Shown: positions 11,903 through 22,800, counted from the first letter of the stretch. The stretch: DNA of 64,000 nt from Gordonia sp. PP30 (GCF_023100845.1 NZ_CP095864.1:3162001-3226000); one strand, 5' to 3'. Numbers and translations are program-made. The notes: a model not told the origin generated them from the sequence alone.

Positions 11903-12295
11903 ATGCCGCATCCGATCATGTTCGACGACGCCGATCCGATCCTGGGCAAGCTGCGCGAGATCGCCCTCGCCCTGCCGGAGGCCACCGAGAAGATCGCGCA
12001 CGGCCGGCCGACGTTCCGCTGCGGCAAGATGTTCGCGATGTACGGCGGGGCGCGCAAGGGCGAGACCAAGGTCCGGCGCGATCACGCGCTCCTCTTCATC
12101 CCCGACCCCGGCGAGCGGCGAGCCCTGGAACAGGACGAACGCTTCTACGTGCCCGCGTATGTCGGCGCCTACGGCTGGCTCGGCCTCGACCTGGCGCTCG
12201 ACGTCGACTGGGCCGAGGTGGCCGAACTGCTCGACGCCAGCTTCCGCCAGATCGCCCCGAAACGCGCCATCGCGCGGTTGCCGGCGGCCGACTGA
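11903..12295 (+). CDS. MmcQ/YjbR-family DNA-binding-fold protein
   Basis: About 130 residues. It fits the MmcQ/YjbR (CyaY-like fold) family: an N-terminal helix LREIALALPEATEKI, then HGRPTFRCGKMFAMY, a strand HALLFIPD, FYVPAYVGAYGWLGLDL, and a C-terminal helix with LLDASFRQIAPKR. Such small proteins are common in actinobacteria and no function is established for this subgroup. It is transcribed divergently from ligA. Confidence 0.85.
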   Translation: MPHPIMFDDADPILGKLREIALALPEATEKIAHGRPTFRCGKMFAMYGGARKGETKVRRDHALLFIPDPGERRALEQDERFYVPAYVGAYGWLGLDLALDVDWAEVAELLDASFRQIAPKRAIARLPAAD

Positions 12296-12327
12296 CCGGT
12301 CGTTCCGACCCGGCGCCGTCGGCCATG

Positions 12328-12378
12328 GGCATATCTGGGGCCACGACGGGAATCTTCCCCCGTGACCCGGCATATGCC
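12328..12378. terminator. Long imperfect hairpin between convergent genes
   Basis: Arms at 12328-12350 and 12357-12378 pair with few mismatches around a six-base AATCTT loop; the arm ends are GGCATAT/ATATGCC. It lies between the YjbR-like gene (+) and the MFS gene (-), as expected for a bidirectional terminator. There is no T tract on either side, so the terminator role is an inference. Confidence 0.45.
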
Positions 12379-12452
12379 GGTCACCGACACGACCGGGCCG
12401 CCCGCGACGACGGTCGTCTCCGCGCCGGTCGGTACTGAACCCGCGGCGGGCG

Positions 12453-13778
12453 TCAGTGCTGACCGAATGCCCCGCGACGTGCACCGAGCCAGAGTCCGGG
12501 CAGCAGCGCCAGGGCCACCGCGGCTCCGACGTAGCCGACCGCGCCGAAACCCGCGCCCGCCATCAAGAGCCCGGCGAGGGCACCGGCGGCCGCCCCCGAC
12601 AGCGCGATGAGCACGTCGACCGAGCCCTGTGTCTTGGGCCGGTTCGTGGTCGTCGTCGCGTCCACGACCAGCGCGGTGCCGGTGATGAGCCCGAAGTTCC
12701 AGCCCAGACCGAGCAGGATGAGCGCCACCGTCAGCCAGCCGGTGGATCCGGCCGGCGCCAGCGAGGCGAGCAGCCCGGCGACCGCCAGGCAGAGGCTCGA
12801 CGCCGCCGCCATCGGCAGGCGGCCGATCCGGTCGACCAGCGGGCCGGTGACCAGCGACGGCAGGAACATCGCGGCGATGTGCAGGCTGATCACCAGCCCC
12901 ACCGCCCCGAGACCGTGGTGATGATCCACCATGTGCACCGGCGTCATCGTCATCACACCGGTCATCACGATCTGCGTGGTGACCATAACGGCGGCACCGG
13001 CGTACAGGGCCGACCGGGGCAGCGTCGCCACGCCGGATTCGGCCACCTGGACACCGTCGCCGGCCGGCGCGGCCGCCTCCGCCTCGGCGACCCGTCGCGC
13101 CAGCAGATACGGGTCGGGGCGCAGCAACAGCTGGAAGCAGATCCCGGCGGCACCGAACGCGACCGCGGCGAGCAGGAACGGACCGGCGAGCACCGGGATG
13201 CCGAGCGTCTTCGCGAGGTCGCCGAGCGGCGTGATCAGGTTGGGGCCGGCCACCGCGCCCAGCGTCGTCGCCGCCAGTGAGACGCTGATCGCCCGGCCCC
13301 GCCGATGCGGTTCGGCGAGATCGGTGCCCGCGTAGCGCGCCTGCAGATTGGTGGCGGTACCGGAGCCGTAGACGAACAGCGCGACCAGCAGCAGCGGGAT
13401 GTTGCCGATCGTCGCGGCCACCAGGATCCCCACCGCGCCGAGCGCACCGGCGCCGAAGCCGAGCGCCAGACCGGCCCGGCGGCCGCGCCGCTGGGCGGTC
13501 CGGCCCACCCCGAAGGCGGCGAGCGCCGAGCCCAGCGTGAACAGCGCGGCGGGCAGCCCGCTGAGCGCATCCGAGCCGAGCATGTCCTTGGCGAGCAGCG
13601 CGCCGACCGACACTCCGGCCGACAGACCGGCGCCGCCGAGGATCTGGCTGGCGACCACCACGGCGAGGGTCCGGCGCTGCACGCGATCGATCTCCGCACG
13701 ATCGATCGCCCCCGCGTCGATCTCCGCGGGGCCGATCTGCACGGGATCCGCGGCGGCGGAGTTCGGGGCGTCGTTCAC
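12453..13778 (-). CDS. MFS transporter, drug-efflux type
   Basis: About 441 residues with 12 predicted membrane segments in two halves, separated by a cytoplasmic loop near residue 220 (LLLRPDPYLLARRVAEAEAA). The A-motif-like segment GRTAQRRGRRAGLALG lies between helices 2 and 3, and GPLVDRIGRLPMAAAS is the equivalent in the second half. A His-rich stretch (VHMVDHHHG) lies near helix 7. Substrate unknown. The gene is divergent from a GntR regulator with a palindrome at its own start, so it is probably repressed by that regulator. The GTG start was chosen because the upstream frame runs into the regulator gene. Confidence 0.88.
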   Translation of the reverse strand: MNDAPNSAAADPVQIGPAEIDAGAIDRAEIDRVQRRTLAVVVASQILGGAGLSAGVSVGALLAKDMLGSDALSGLPAALFTLGSALAAFGVGRTAQRRGRRAGLALGFGAGALGAVGILVAATIGNIPLLLVALFVYGSGTATNLQARYAGTDLAEPHRRGRAISVSLAATTLGAVAGPNLITPLGDLAKTLGIPVLAGPFLLAAVAFGAAGICFQLLLRPDPYLLARRVAEAEAAAPAGDGVQVAESGVATLPRSALYAGAAVMVTTQIVMTGVMTMTPVHMVDHHHGLGAVGLVISLHIAAMFLPSLVTGPLVDRIGRLPMAAASSLCLAVAGLLASLAPAGSTGWLTVALILLGLGWNFGLITGTALVVDATTTTNRPKTQGSVDVLIALSGAAAGALAGLLMAGAGFGAVGYVGAAVALALLPGLWLGARRGAFGQH

Positions 13779-13782
13779 AACG

Positions 13783-13796
13783 ACTAGGATCCTAGT
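13783..13796. promoter_or_regulatory. 14-bp perfect palindrome, likely GntR operator
   Basis: ACTAGGATCCTAGT is perfectly self-complementary and lies 5 bases upstream of the MFS start codon; TTGGATCC follows as a partial second site. It sits in the divergent region between the MFS gene and the GntR-family gene. The position supports an operator for the adjacent regulator, since FadR/VanR-type dimers bind such short palindromes. Confidence 0.55.
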
Positions 13797-13892
13797 TGGA
13801 TCCCAGATGCGCAAGCCGGATTCCGGACGCGGGCCGTCCGCGGCCACGACGATAGGCTCGTCTGACAGGGAACAGCGGGAGGAAGGTGACCG

Positions 13893-14519
13893 ATGAGCGA
13901 GGCTTCGGCGGCCGATCGCGCGCTCGCGCACATCCGCTCGGCGGTGCTGTCGGGCACCTATCCCCCCGGGACCATGCTTAGCGAGTCGGCGCTCGCGGCC
14001 GACCTGGCGCTGAGCCGCACCCCGATCCGCGCGGCCCTGCGGCTCCTGCAGGACGAAGGGCTGCTCACCATCTATCCCCAGCGCGGCGCGCTGGTCCGGG
14101 AGCTCAGTCCGCGGGAGGTCCGGGAGGCGGCCGAGGCACGGAACGCGCTGGAGACGGCCGGGGTGCACTTCGCCGACGAGGCGGCCCGCCGGGGCCTCCG
14201 CGCCCGGCTCGCCCCGAGTCTCGCCGCGCAGGAACGCGCACTGGAGGCCGGCGACTTCCCCGCCTTCGTGCGGGCCGCCATGGAATTTCACCGCAGCTTC
14301 GCCGGGCTCGCGCAGAACGCGGTGCTGCTGGACCTCTACGACCGGCTCCAGGACCGCCAGATGCTCTCGATCCTGCGCAGCACCCCGGCCATCACCGGTC
14401 AGCCGCGGCAGGTCCTCGACGAGCATCGGGCCCTGCTCGACGACGCCGAGTCCGGCGACTGGGTGTCGTTCGCCGGGCGCCTCCTGGCGCACCAGGAGGA
14501 GAGCCACCGCCTGCCGTGA
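13893..14519 (+). CDS. GntR-family transcriptional regulator (FCD domain)
   Basis: About 208 residues. The N-terminal winged helix matches the GntR pattern: ALAHIRSAVLSGTYPPGTML, the recognition helix in LALSRTPIRAALRLLQDEGLL, then the wing YPQRGALVREL. The C-terminal all-helical domain fits FCD, with a candidate metal-binding Asp/His set (FHRSF, DEHRALLDD). It probably responds to a carboxylate-type ligand, as many FCD members do, and controls the divergent MFS gene. A GGAGGAAGG site precedes the ATG. Confidence 0.9.
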   Translation: MSEASAADRALAHIRSAVLSGTYPPGTMLSESALAADLALSRTPIRAALRLLQDEGLLTIYPQRGALVRELSPREVREAAEARNALETAGVHFADEAARRGLRARLAPSLAAQERALEAGDFPAFVRAAMEFHRSFAGLAQNAVLLDLYDRLQDRQMLSILRSTPAITGQPRQVLDEHRALLDDAESGDWVSFAGRLLAHQEESHRLP

Positions 14520-14569
14520 CGACGGCGCTTCCGATTCTCACCGATCGACGGCGCGGGTCACGCGGGTGG

Positions 14570-15598
14570 TCACGCGGTGGTGAGGGCGTCCGCCACGGTC
14601 GTGGAGATCGCCAGGGCGGCGCGCGCCCAGGAGACCGTCGCACCGGCGAGACCGCACGTCGACGTGACGAGCAACTGCTCGCGAAACACACCGCGCGGCA
14701 GGCCGATCCGGTCGATCAGGCCGGTCAGCCGGGTGACCAGGTCGTCGGTCACCTGGTTCTGCGGCAGACCCGGATCGACGGCGGGGACCACTCCGGCCAG
14801 CAGCGTGCGGCCGGAGTCGAGGGTCTCGCCGAACCGGTCGTAGTCGGCCACCCGCAGCTGTGTGAGGTCCATCGAGAGCGCGTACGACCGCGCCGCGCGC
14901 AGCAACTCCCAGCGCGGCGACGCACAGCTGTGCAGGATCATCGGGCGCGCGACCTGCTGCGCCACCCCTTCCAGCAGCTGCGCGATCTCCGGGACCGGGA
15001 TCGGCAGAATGGGGTCGAGTCTGGTCAGCGGGGTGACGGTACCGTCGATCACGTCACCGATCGAGGGCTCGTCGAGTTGCACCACCACCCGCACACCGAG
15101 GCGACGTTCGAGTTCAGCCGCCTGCCCGTCGAGCCCCGCGGCGAGCGAGGCGGCGACGTCGCGCAGCGCCCCGCGGTCCCGGATCACCTTGTGTCCGCCG
15201 CGCAGTTCGACGTGGGCGGCGAACGTGAACGGCCCGGCGGCCTGGATCTTGACGACCCCGGCCTCGCCGCGCAGGTCCGCCGTCTCCCAGCGCTCCTCGA
15301 GCGCGTCGAGATCCCACCGAAGATAGTCCCGGGCGCGCCGCGTCTCCGCCGTCGGCGACGCCGCGAGACGGTAGGTGCGGTGCACGTAGTCGACGGGGAG
15401 GTCGACCAGCAGTCCGGCGGTGCGGCCGATCACGTCGGCGCCCACCCCGCGCGCCGGCAGTTCGGGCAGGAAGACGAGTCCGGACCCGCCGAGTTCCCCG
15501 GCCGCGAGTGCGGCGGCGCCGCGGGGATCGGTGCCCGGCAGCGAACCGATCCCGGTCGCCGTCCCCGTCGGGATCGCGCTCTGTGCGTCATCACTCAC
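14570..15598 (-). CDS. Short MetE-like (core methionine synthase) protein
   Basis: About 342 residues, corresponding to only the C-terminal catalytic half of cobalamin-independent methionine synthase. It opens with TGIGSLPGTDP, typical of this family. The zinc ligands of MetE look conserved: His and Cys in ILHSCAS and a late Cys in TSTCGLAGA. The N-terminal half of full MetE, which helps bind methyl-tetrahydrofolate, is absent. Other core-MetE proteins take methyl groups from donors such as methylcobalamin; the donor here is unknown. A gene in this place in mycobacteria (Rv3015c, from memory) fits. Start is GTG. Confidence 0.82.
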   Translation of the reverse strand: MSDDAQSAIPTGTATGIGSLPGTDPRGAAALAAGELGGSGLVFLPELPARGVGADVIGRTAGLLVDLPVDYVHRTYRLAASPTAETRRARDYLRWDLDALEERWETADLRGEAGVVKIQAAGPFTFAAHVELRGGHKVIRDRGALRDVAASLAAGLDGQAAELERRLGVRVVVQLDEPSIGDVIDGTVTPLTRLDPILPIPVPEIAQLLEGVAQQVARPMILHSCASPRWELLRAARSYALSMDLTQLRVADYDRFGETLDSGRTLLAGVVPAVDPGLPQNQVTDDLVTRLTGLIDRIGLPRGVFREQLLVTSTCGLAGATVSWARAALAISTTVADALTTA

Positions 15599-15748
15599 AG
15601 TGGCCCACCCAATTGTCGCGTGCGCTACCCGGCCGCACGACGATCCGCGTCACTCACTGGCATGCGCGTCACCCGCGACCGCCGCGGCGGTCGACGACTG
15701 CCGCGGATCCGCTCGGAACACAGGGGGGTACACACCACGCCGCAGGAC

Positions 15749-17089
15749 TCAGGGGGTGGCCGAGGAGATGCGGCCGGAGCCCAGGACCAGGTCACCGCGC
15801 TCGGCGTCGGGGCGATACAGCACCGCGGCCTGACCACGGGCGACGCCGCGCAGCGGCTCGCGCAGCGCGATCTCGATGCCCGGCCCGTCCCCCGAACCCG
15901 TCGGGGGGATCGGGGTCGCGACGGCCTCCGCCAATCCACCGTGCGCACGCACCTGCACGACGCACTCGATCGGCCCGTCCGGCACCACGCCGGACGACCA
16001 CACGGCCTTGGTGGCGACGATGGTGCGCACGTCGAGATCCTCCGCACCGCCGACGGTGACGGTGCCGCTGGCCGGGTCGATGGCGGTCACATAGCGCGGT
16101 GCGCCGTCCGCCGCGGGCGCGTCGATGCCCAGGCCCTTGCGCTGGCCGATGGTGAAGCCGTGCACGCCGTCGTGCCCGCCGAGCCGCTCCCCCGTCGCCC
16201 CGTCGACCAGTGCTCCGGGACGCACGCCGATGCGGGCGCCGAGGAAAGCGCGGGTGTCGCCGGTCGGGATGAAGCAGATGTCGTGCGAATCGGGCTTGTT
16301 CGCCACCAGCAGGCCGCGGCGCTCGGCCTCCTCGCGGATCCGCGGCTTGGGGGTGTCGCCGATCGGGAACATTGCGCGGGACAGCTGGTCGCGATCGAGC
16401 ACGGCCAGGACGTACGACTGGTCCTTGTCGTGATCGACCGCCCGCCGCAGTTCCCCGCCGGACAGCCGCGCGTAGTGGCCGGTGGCCAGCGCATCGAAGC
16501 CGAGGGCCTGCGCCCGCTCGGCGAGCGCCGCGAACTTGATCTTCTCATTGCAGCTCAGACACGGATTCGGGGTCTCGCCGGCCGCGTACGACGCGACGAA
16601 CTCGTCGATCACGTCTTCCCTGAAGCGATCGGCGAAGTCCCACACGTAGAACGGGATGCCGAGCATGTCGGCGACGCGGCGGGCGTCGTCGGCGTCCTCG
16701 CGCGAGCAGCAGCCGCGCGAGCCGGTGCGCAGTGCGCCGGGCGCGGTCGAGAGGGCCAGGTGGACGCCGGTCACGTCGTGTCCGGCCTCGACGGCGCGGG
16801 CCGCGGCGACCGAGGAGTCGACGCCGCCGCTCATCGCGACGAGGACCCTTCGACGGCGTGTCGTCGCAGGCTCCGCCACGGGCTCAGGGACCGCCCTTCG
16901 ACGGGGGGTCGTCGCAAGCTCAGGAACCGTGTCTCGACGAGGGGTCGTTTCGACACGGTCACTCACTTCGTTCGCGACCGGCTCAACGGGCTGAGCGGCA
17001 ACGGGCTGCGAGACGACGGGCTGAGCGGCAACGGGCTGCGAGGACGCGACCGGCGGGGCGGGCTGAGCGGCAACGGGCTGCGCGGTCAT
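15749..17089 (-). CDS. mnmA: tRNA-specific 2-thiouridylase MnmA with repeat-derived N-terminus
   Basis: The catalytic part is clear. The PP-loop [10 protein letters not shown] binds ATP, the catalytic Cys lies in NPCLSCN, and the second Cys in [12 protein letters not shown] receives the sulfur. MnmA thiolates U34 of Lys, Glu and Gln tRNAs with sulfur passed from IscS, whose gene is directly upstream (TGATG junction). From the ATG at 17089 the protein has 446 residues, about 80 more than usual. The extra N-terminus is low-complexity Pro/Ala/Gln/Val encoded by dispersed repeat DNA. A GTG at 16879, about 10 residues before the PP-loop strand, is an alternative start that would leave the repeats untranslated. 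Confidence 0.93.
   Translation of the reverse strand: MTAQPVAAQPAPPVASSQPVAAQPVVSQPVAAQPVEPVANEVSDRVETTPRRDTVPELATTPRRRAVPEPVAEPATTRRRRVLVAMSGGVDSSVAAARAVEAGHDVTGVHLALSTAPGALRTGSRGCCSREDADDARRVADMLGIPFYVWDFADRFREDVIDEFVASYAAGETPNPCLSCNEKIKFAALAERAQALGFDALATGHYARLSGGELRRAVDHDKDQSYVLAVLDRDQLSRAMFPIGDTPKPRIREEAERRGLLVANKPDSHDICFIPTGDTRAFLGARIGVRPGALVDGATGERLGGHDGVHGFTIGQRKGLGIDAPAADGAPRYVTAIDPASGTVTVGGAEDLDVRTIVATKAVWSSGVVPDGPIECVVQVRAHGGLAEAVATPIPPTGSGDGPGIEIALREPLRGVARGQAAVLYRPDAERGDLVLGSGRISSATP
16944..17080. repeat. Dispersed repeat element within the 5' part of mnmA
   Basis: A 49-base stretch (16944-16992) starting GTCGTTTCGACAC and ending GGCTCAACGGGCT closely matches the left arm of the 26.8-kb array (26801-26849). 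It is followed by three copies of GAGCGGCAACGGGCTGCG. Two more copies of a TTCGACGG-type motif lie between about 16845 and 16940. Together they encode the unusual MnmA N-terminus. Confidence 0.75.
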
Positions 17090-18258
17090 CAGCGCACCCC
17101 GGTCAAGCCGGCGGCCAGGGCGCGGTCGATCACCTCGTCGAGCACGACCCCGAGCCGCACCACGTCGGCGGCGGTGTTGTCCGGCCCGAACGAGAACCGC
17201 AGCGAGCCGCGGGCGGCGGCCCGGTCCATTCCCATCGCGAGGAGGACGTGGCTGGCCGAGGCGACCCCGGCGGTGCAGGCCGAGCCGGTGGAGCACTCGA
17301 TGTCGCGGGCGTCGAGCAGCATGAGCAGCGAGTCGCCCTCGCAACCGGTGAACGTGACGTGCACCAGGCCGGGCAGGCCGTCGGGCCGCGAGTTCACGAC
17401 CGCCCCGTCGATGCCGTCCACGATCCCCAGCAGGTCGTCGCGCAGCCCGCCGAGGTGCGCGGTGTGCGCGTCCATCCGGTCGACGGCCACCCGCAGCGCG
17501 GCCGCCATGCCCGCGGCCCCGGCCACGTCCTGGGTGCCCGACCGCAGGTCGCGCTCGTGTCCGCCGCCGTTGAGCAGCGGCTGGCACGGGACGTCGCGCC
17601 CGAGGATCAGGGCGCCGACGCCCTGCGGGCCGCCGAACTTGTGCGCGGCCACGCTCATCGCGCAGAGTCCGCTCGCGGTGAAGTCGACCGGCACGTGCCC
17701 GATCGCGGCCACCGCGTCGGAATGCATCGGGATGTCGTATTCGCGCGCCAGCGCGGCCAGATCGGCGATCGGCTGCAGCGTCCCGACCTCGTTGTTGGCC
17801 CACATGATCGAGATCACGGCGACCTCGGCGGCGTGGTCCTCCAGCTCGGCGGCGAGGTCGGCCGGATCGACGCGCCCGGTCGCGTCGACCGGCAGGACCA
17901 CCAGTTCGGCGTCCTCGTGGTCGGCCAGCCACTGCGCCGGATCCAAGACCGCGTGGTGCTCGACGGCGGAGATCACCACGCGCCGGCGACGGCCGTCCTG
18001 GGCACGCCGCGCCCGGTAGATCCCCTTGAGCGCGAGATTGTCCGACTCGGTACCGCCCGCGGTGAACAGCACATGCGACGGCCGGGCGCCCAGCAACCGC
18101 GCGATCGACTCGCGCGACTCCTCCAGGGTCCGGCGGGCCCGGCGCCCGGCGTCGTGCAGGGACATCGGGTTGCCCGGACGGCGCCAGGCATCGGTCATCG
18201 CCGCGACGGCCTCGGGGACGATCGCTGTGGAGGCGGCATTGTCGAGATAGACGGACAT
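17089..18258 (-). CDS. iscS: Cysteine desulfurase IscS/NifS family
   Basis: About 389 residues. This PLP enzyme removes sulfur from cysteine and holds it as a persulfide. The PLP Lys lies in [10 protein letters not shown] and the catalytic Cys in the SGSACTAG-type loop (STGSACTAG). The opening VYLDNAAST is typical. The gene ends at the mnmA start, so its main task is probably sulfur supply for tRNA 2-thiolation. No scaffold or other Fe-S assembly genes are adjacent. The frame stays open upstream, but the family N-terminus fixes the ATG at 18258. Confidence 0.95.
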   Translation of the reverse strand: MSVYLDNAASTAIVPEAVAAMTDAWRRPGNPMSLHDAGRRARRTLEESRESIARLLGARPSHVLFTAGGTESDNLALKGIYRARRAQDGRRRRVVISAVEHHAVLDPAQWLADHEDAELVVLPVDATGRVDPADLAAELEDHAAEVAVISIMWANNEVGTLQPIADLAALAREYDIPMHSDAVAAIGHVPVDFTASGLCAMSVAAHKFGGPQGVGALILGRDVPCQPLLNGGGHERDLRSGTQDVAGAAGMAAALRVAVDRMDAHTAHLGGLRDDLLGIVDGIDGAVVNSRPDGLPGLVHVTFTGCEGDSLLMLLDARDIECSTGSACTAGVASASHVLLAMGMDRAAARGSLRFSFGPDNTAADVVRLGVVLDEVIDRALAAGLTGVR

Positions 18259-18371
18259 GATCGCTCCCCAGGATAACCGCGCGGAGGCGGATCGACCCAA
18301 TGCCGTCCGCCGGGCCGACGGGGCTGACACGAAAGTCCCTGCGCATGTGTCGCCGCCGAAGCGGACCGCGG

Positions 18372-19745
18372 TCAGCGCACCACCTGCCCGACGGCGAGCA
18401 CGCCGGCCGGGTCGTAGCGCTGGGCGAGCGCGCGCAGCCACTCGACGGTGTCAGCGTCGTAGCAGGCGGTGATCACGGCCGGATCGCCGCTGGCGGCGAA
18501 GTTCGGGAGCCGCCCGCCGGTCAGCCACGGCCCCATCGCCCCGGCCAGAGCCTGCTCGGCCGGGGCGACGGCCTCGGCGATCGGCGGCACCAGCGCGCCG
18601 ATGGCGTACAGGTGGAACGGCGCGTCCCGATGGCACACGGCACTGGCCACGGCCGGCTCGGCGGCGAACGCGCCGCCGAGCAGCCGCAGCTCCACCACCA
18701 GCAGCGGACACGACGCCTCCGGGCCGGCGACGGCGAGCAGGGTGTCGACCGCGTCGGCGGGCAGGCCGGAGAGCAGGTGCCCGTCCTCCAGGACCGGCAT
18801 GGGGTCGACCGGGTCGGCGTGCACGGCGCCGATCGCCGCGTACGGGAGCACGCCGAGGCCGTCGAGGATCGGCTCGGCGGCCGCCCGGATCGGCGCGAAG
18901 AGCGCGGCCGCCTCGTCGGCCGGACCGGTGTGCACATAGCGGACGGCGACGGTGAGTCGGCCGGCGAGCTGCGGCGGGACGCCCGGCAGGGCCGGGAGGC
19001 GCAGCAGCGCGATCGAGGTGTTGGCCTCGGCGGGCAGGTCCTGCGTCCACGACCGCCAGGCGTGCAGCACCGCGGCCGCGTCGGCGCCGTCGAAGTACAG
19101 TGCACCGCCGTAGAACCGCGGGAGTTCGAGCAGTCCGATCCGGACCTGCGTGACGATCCCGAGGGTGGCCTTGCCGCCGCGCAGTCCCCAGAACAGGTCG
19201 GCGTTCTCGGTCGGGGTGGCCGTGCGGATCTCACCGTCACCGGTCACCACGTCGATCGCGCGGACGTGGTCGCTCGACGCGCCCACGGTGCGCACCAGCG
19301 GCCCGATGCCACCGCCGGTGAGGAAGCCGGCGACGCCGACACTCGGCGCCGACCCGCACAGCGGGGCCAGCCCGTGCGGCGCGGCGGCGTCGATCACGGT
19401 CTGCCAGCGCACCCCGGCGCCGACCCGCGCGGTGCGGGCGGCCGGGTCGAGCTCGACGGTGTCCAGCGCGGACGTGCGGACCAGCAGGGTGTGGCCGTCG
19501 ATCGGGGTGGCGCCGTGGCCGGTGCCGTGTACGGCGACGGTCATCCCGTTGGCGGCCGCGAACGCCACGACCGCGGCGACGTCGTCGGCGTCGAGAACGT
19601 CGATGACGGCCCAGGGCCGCCGCGAGACGGCGACGTTGAAGCCGAGCGGCTGGTAGCCGTCGTCGGTGGGCCGGTGAACGGTGCCGCGGACGGCGGCGCG
19701 CAGCGCGGCGATGTCGGCCTGGTCGAAGCGGCGGTCGGTGCTCAT
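18372..19745 (-). CDS. FAD-dependent oxidoreductase, berberine-bridge-enzyme type
   Basis: About 457 residues. The N-terminal FAD-binding (PCMH-type) domain spans about residues 40-210: [18 protein letters not shown], then a His-containing VHGTGHGA where many relatives attach FAD covalently, then [16 protein letters not shown]. The C-terminal BBE segment ends in [12 protein letters not shown]. The second attachment Cys of bicovalent flavoenzymes is not evident, so any link would be through His only. It could oxidise a sugar, alcohol or secondary-metabolite intermediate. It is the last of three same-strand genes with a SARP regulator and an MFS pump. Confidence 0.85.
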   Translation of the reverse strand: MSTDRRFDQADIAALRAAVRGTVHRPTDDGYQPLGFNVAVSRRPWAVIDVLDADDVAAVVAFAAANGMTVAVHGTGHGATPIDGHTLLVRTSALDTVELDPAARTARVGAGVRWQTVIDAAAPHGLAPLCGSAPSVGVAGFLTGGGIGPLVRTVGASSDHVRAIDVVTGDGEIRTATPTENADLFWGLRGGKATLGIVTQVRIGLLELPRFYGGALYFDGADAAAVLHAWRSWTQDLPAEANTSIALLRLPALPGVPPQLAGRLTVAVRYVHTGPADEAAALFAPIRAAAEPILDGLGVLPYAAIGAVHADPVDPMPVLEDGHLLSGLPADAVDTLLAVAGPEASCPLLVVELRLLGGAFAAEPAVASAVCHRDAPFHLYAIGALVPPIAEAVAPAEQALAGAMGPWLTGGRLPNFAASGDPAVITACYDADTVEWLRALAQRYDPAGVLAVGQVVR

Positions 19746-19844
19746 GGAGTTCTCCTCGGGGTCGGTGCGGCCGGGGCCGGCCGCGTCGGAGATACCGTCG
19801 CGCCGGGCCCTTGCGGCCCCCTTGGGAAGTCCTTGAACCGCTGG

Positions 19845-22800
19845 TCAGCCGAGCAGCTCGGCGACGGCGTCGACCACCGCGACCATGCCGATCGCGTCCG
19901 CGTCGGCGGCGATCGCGGTCAGTGCCGCGGTGCGTTCGGGCGACGGTGGCGCGTGCCGGGCTTCGAGCAGCCGGCAGTGCAGCAGGCCGGGCGGGCTGTC
20001 CTGTGCCACACAGAGTTCGCGGGCCCGGGCGACGGCGGCGCGGGCGGCGGGCTCGTCACCGACCAGGAAGTGCAGGCCCGCCAGCACGACGTCGACGGGT
20101 CCGACGCAGCCGACCTGCCCCACCGTCGCGATGCGGCCGGCGAACGGGCTCAGATAGTCGAGGAACGCCGGAGCCAGCTCGGTCAGCGCGAAGTCGGCGA
20201 CGAGGCCGCCGAGGATCACCGCTTGGGCGAGCGAGGTCCACACCATCGGCCGCGGCGCATCGATGAAGATGCGGGCCATCTCCTCCACCAGCGCGGCGTC
20301 GCCGTGGCTCCCGGCGAGCGACGCGACGCCGGAGGCGAGCAGGACCACCACCTCGTTGTCCGGGGTGGCCGCCAGGATCCCGCGCGCCCATTCGAGCGGA
20401 TCGTTGCCGTTCAGGCCGAGCGCCTGGTCGGCGATGTCGTCGAACACGCCGCGCTGGGTGGCCAGGGCCGCCAGCGCGGCGCTGCCCGACACGTAGAGCT
20501 CGGTCTGGAAGTGCACCGACACGGCGGTGCGGAAGTGCTCGCGGGCGAGGGCGAAGTCGCCGCGCCAATTGGCGAGCGCGGTCTCCATCCAGCGCAGCTG
20601 GGCGCGCAGGACCGGCAGCCGCATGCGTTCACTGCCGGCGATCCCCCGCCGCAGGTGCGCCTGAGTGCCGGCCAGATCGCCGATCGACATCAGCGCCATC
20701 GTCACCACCGAGTCGGCGATCACCCGGTCGAGGTCGGCTTCGGCGTGCGGCAGGTCGTACAGCTGCCGAGACAGGGCGATGGACTCCCGGGTGTGCGTGG
20801 CGACACCGGAGTAGGTCAGCAGGCGGGCGAGCAGGACGTCGGCGGTCACGTCCGGGTCGCCGAGCCGTTCGGCCAGTTCGGCGGCGCGGGCGAGGTTCCC
20901 GGCCGGCACCGCGGCGTCGTGGGCGTAGCACTGCCCCACGGCGAGGGCGCCGAGGACCCGCGCGTGCGCGGCGCGGTCGTCGGCGACGGCCTCGGCGGCG
21001 GCCAGGAGTGCGTCGTGGACGGGTCCGCCGAGCGTCGCCGGAGCCACCCACGGCCAGCCGCCGCCGGCCCGCAGCAGCACCCCGGCCAGTCGGCCGGCCG
21101 TCGCCGTCGCACCGTTGGCGACGGCCTCCCCGAGCCGAACGACGACGGTCTCCAGCACGCTCTGGTGCCGCCCGGCCCGCGTCTCGGCGCGCAGCATCGC
21201 GGTGAGCAGGGCATCGCGTTCGGCGAGATCCCGGTCGGCCGCGGGCAACGACTCGTAGGTGCGCAGCGCGGCCCGCAGCCAGCGCGCCGCCGATTCGGAG
21301 TCCCAGCCCGCGACCGCATCGTCGGCCGCCGTCCGGCAGGCCGCCACCACCTCGGCGACGTCGGCGACCGGCAGCGCGTCGAGCAGATGCGCGGCGCGTG
21401 CGGCGCGGGCCGCCCCGCCCCGGCGTTCGGCGAGGATCTCCGCGACGCGCAGATGCATCCGGCAGCGCCGCAGCGGCCGGATCGCCGCCATGGCCTGCTC
21501 GCGGAGCAGGGCGTGCGCGAACGCCGGTCGCCCACCGGCGGCCGACCGCACGACGATCCGCTCATCGGCGGCCTCGTCCAGGCAATCGGCGATCTCGGCC
21601 GGATCCCGGTCGGCGACGCGGGCGAGCAGCGCCACGTCGATGTCCTCACCGAGGATCGCCGCGTGCCCGATCACCTCGCGGACCGCCGGATCGAGCGTCG
21701 CCAGGCGGCGGTCGAGCACCGAGCCGACCGCGGCGGGCACCATCTCGCGGCGCTGCTCGGCGGGCAGCCGCGCGTACTCGGAGACGAAGAGCGGGTTGCC
21801 GCCGGTGCGGGCGGTGAGCGCCGCCGCCTCGTCGGGCGAGAGCGCCTCGGCGGCCAGCGCCTCGACCAGATCGGCCACCTCATCGTCGTCCAGGCTGGGC
21901 ACCATCGCGACGTGGCCGCCGCGCACCAGGTCGTCCCGCAGGCGGGCGACGGCGGCGCCGGTCTCCTCCTCGCGAATGGTCAGGATCACGCACAGTCCGG
22001 GGCTCGTGGTGACGGTGACGAGGTAGCGGAGCAGGCCGGCGGTCAGCGGATCGGCCCAGTGGACGTCGTCGACGATCACCGTGACCGGGTGCGCGGCGGC
22101 GGCCTGTTCGAGCAGGTGCTGGACGCGCTCGTAGACGGCGAAGCGCGCGGTGTCGGCGTCGACCCCGCCCGGGACCCGCAAGATCGTGTCCGGATCGGCG
22201 TCGAGGTCCCGGCAGAGCTGGCGCAGCGGCCACCACGGCGGCACCCCCTCGGTATCCGGGCAGCGCACCCAGATCACCTGTTCGCCGCCGGCCGCGGCGC
22301 GGGCCGCGGCCTCCTGCGCCAGCCGGGTCTTGCCGATGCCCGCCGGGCCGAGCAGCGCGAGCCAGCGCGGACCACTGGACGTGCCGCGGTACAGACCGTC
22401 GATCCGGGCGACCAGGTCGGTGCGGCCGACGAGCGGGATCGCCTGCGCCTCCGCCGGCTCCTCGGCGCGGTCCGGTCCGGCCGGCGTCTCCCCGGCCACC
22501 GGCGAGGGCGCCGCGGGCTCGGGCGGGTGCGCGGCGCCGGTCCAGTGCGGCGGCCGCGGCCACGCCTCGATCTCGGGGTCGTGCCGGAGCAGGGCGCCCT
22601 GCAGGTCGCGCAGCGCGGTCCCCGGATCCAGGCCCAGCGATTCGCCGAGCGCGGCCGCGTGCGCGGCGTAGACGTCGAGCGCCTCGGTGGTGCGTCCGGA
22701 GCGATGCAGGGCGATCATGTGCAGCCACACTCCCCGTTCGCGCAGCGGGTCGTCGGCCCGCAACGCCGTGATCTCGGCGAGAGCGCGCGCGATGTCGCCC

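Noticed and set aside
17090..18346. MnmA starting far upstream, inside the iscS region.
   Set aside because: The frame is open but overlaps iscS. The coupling junction at 17089 and family length do not support it.
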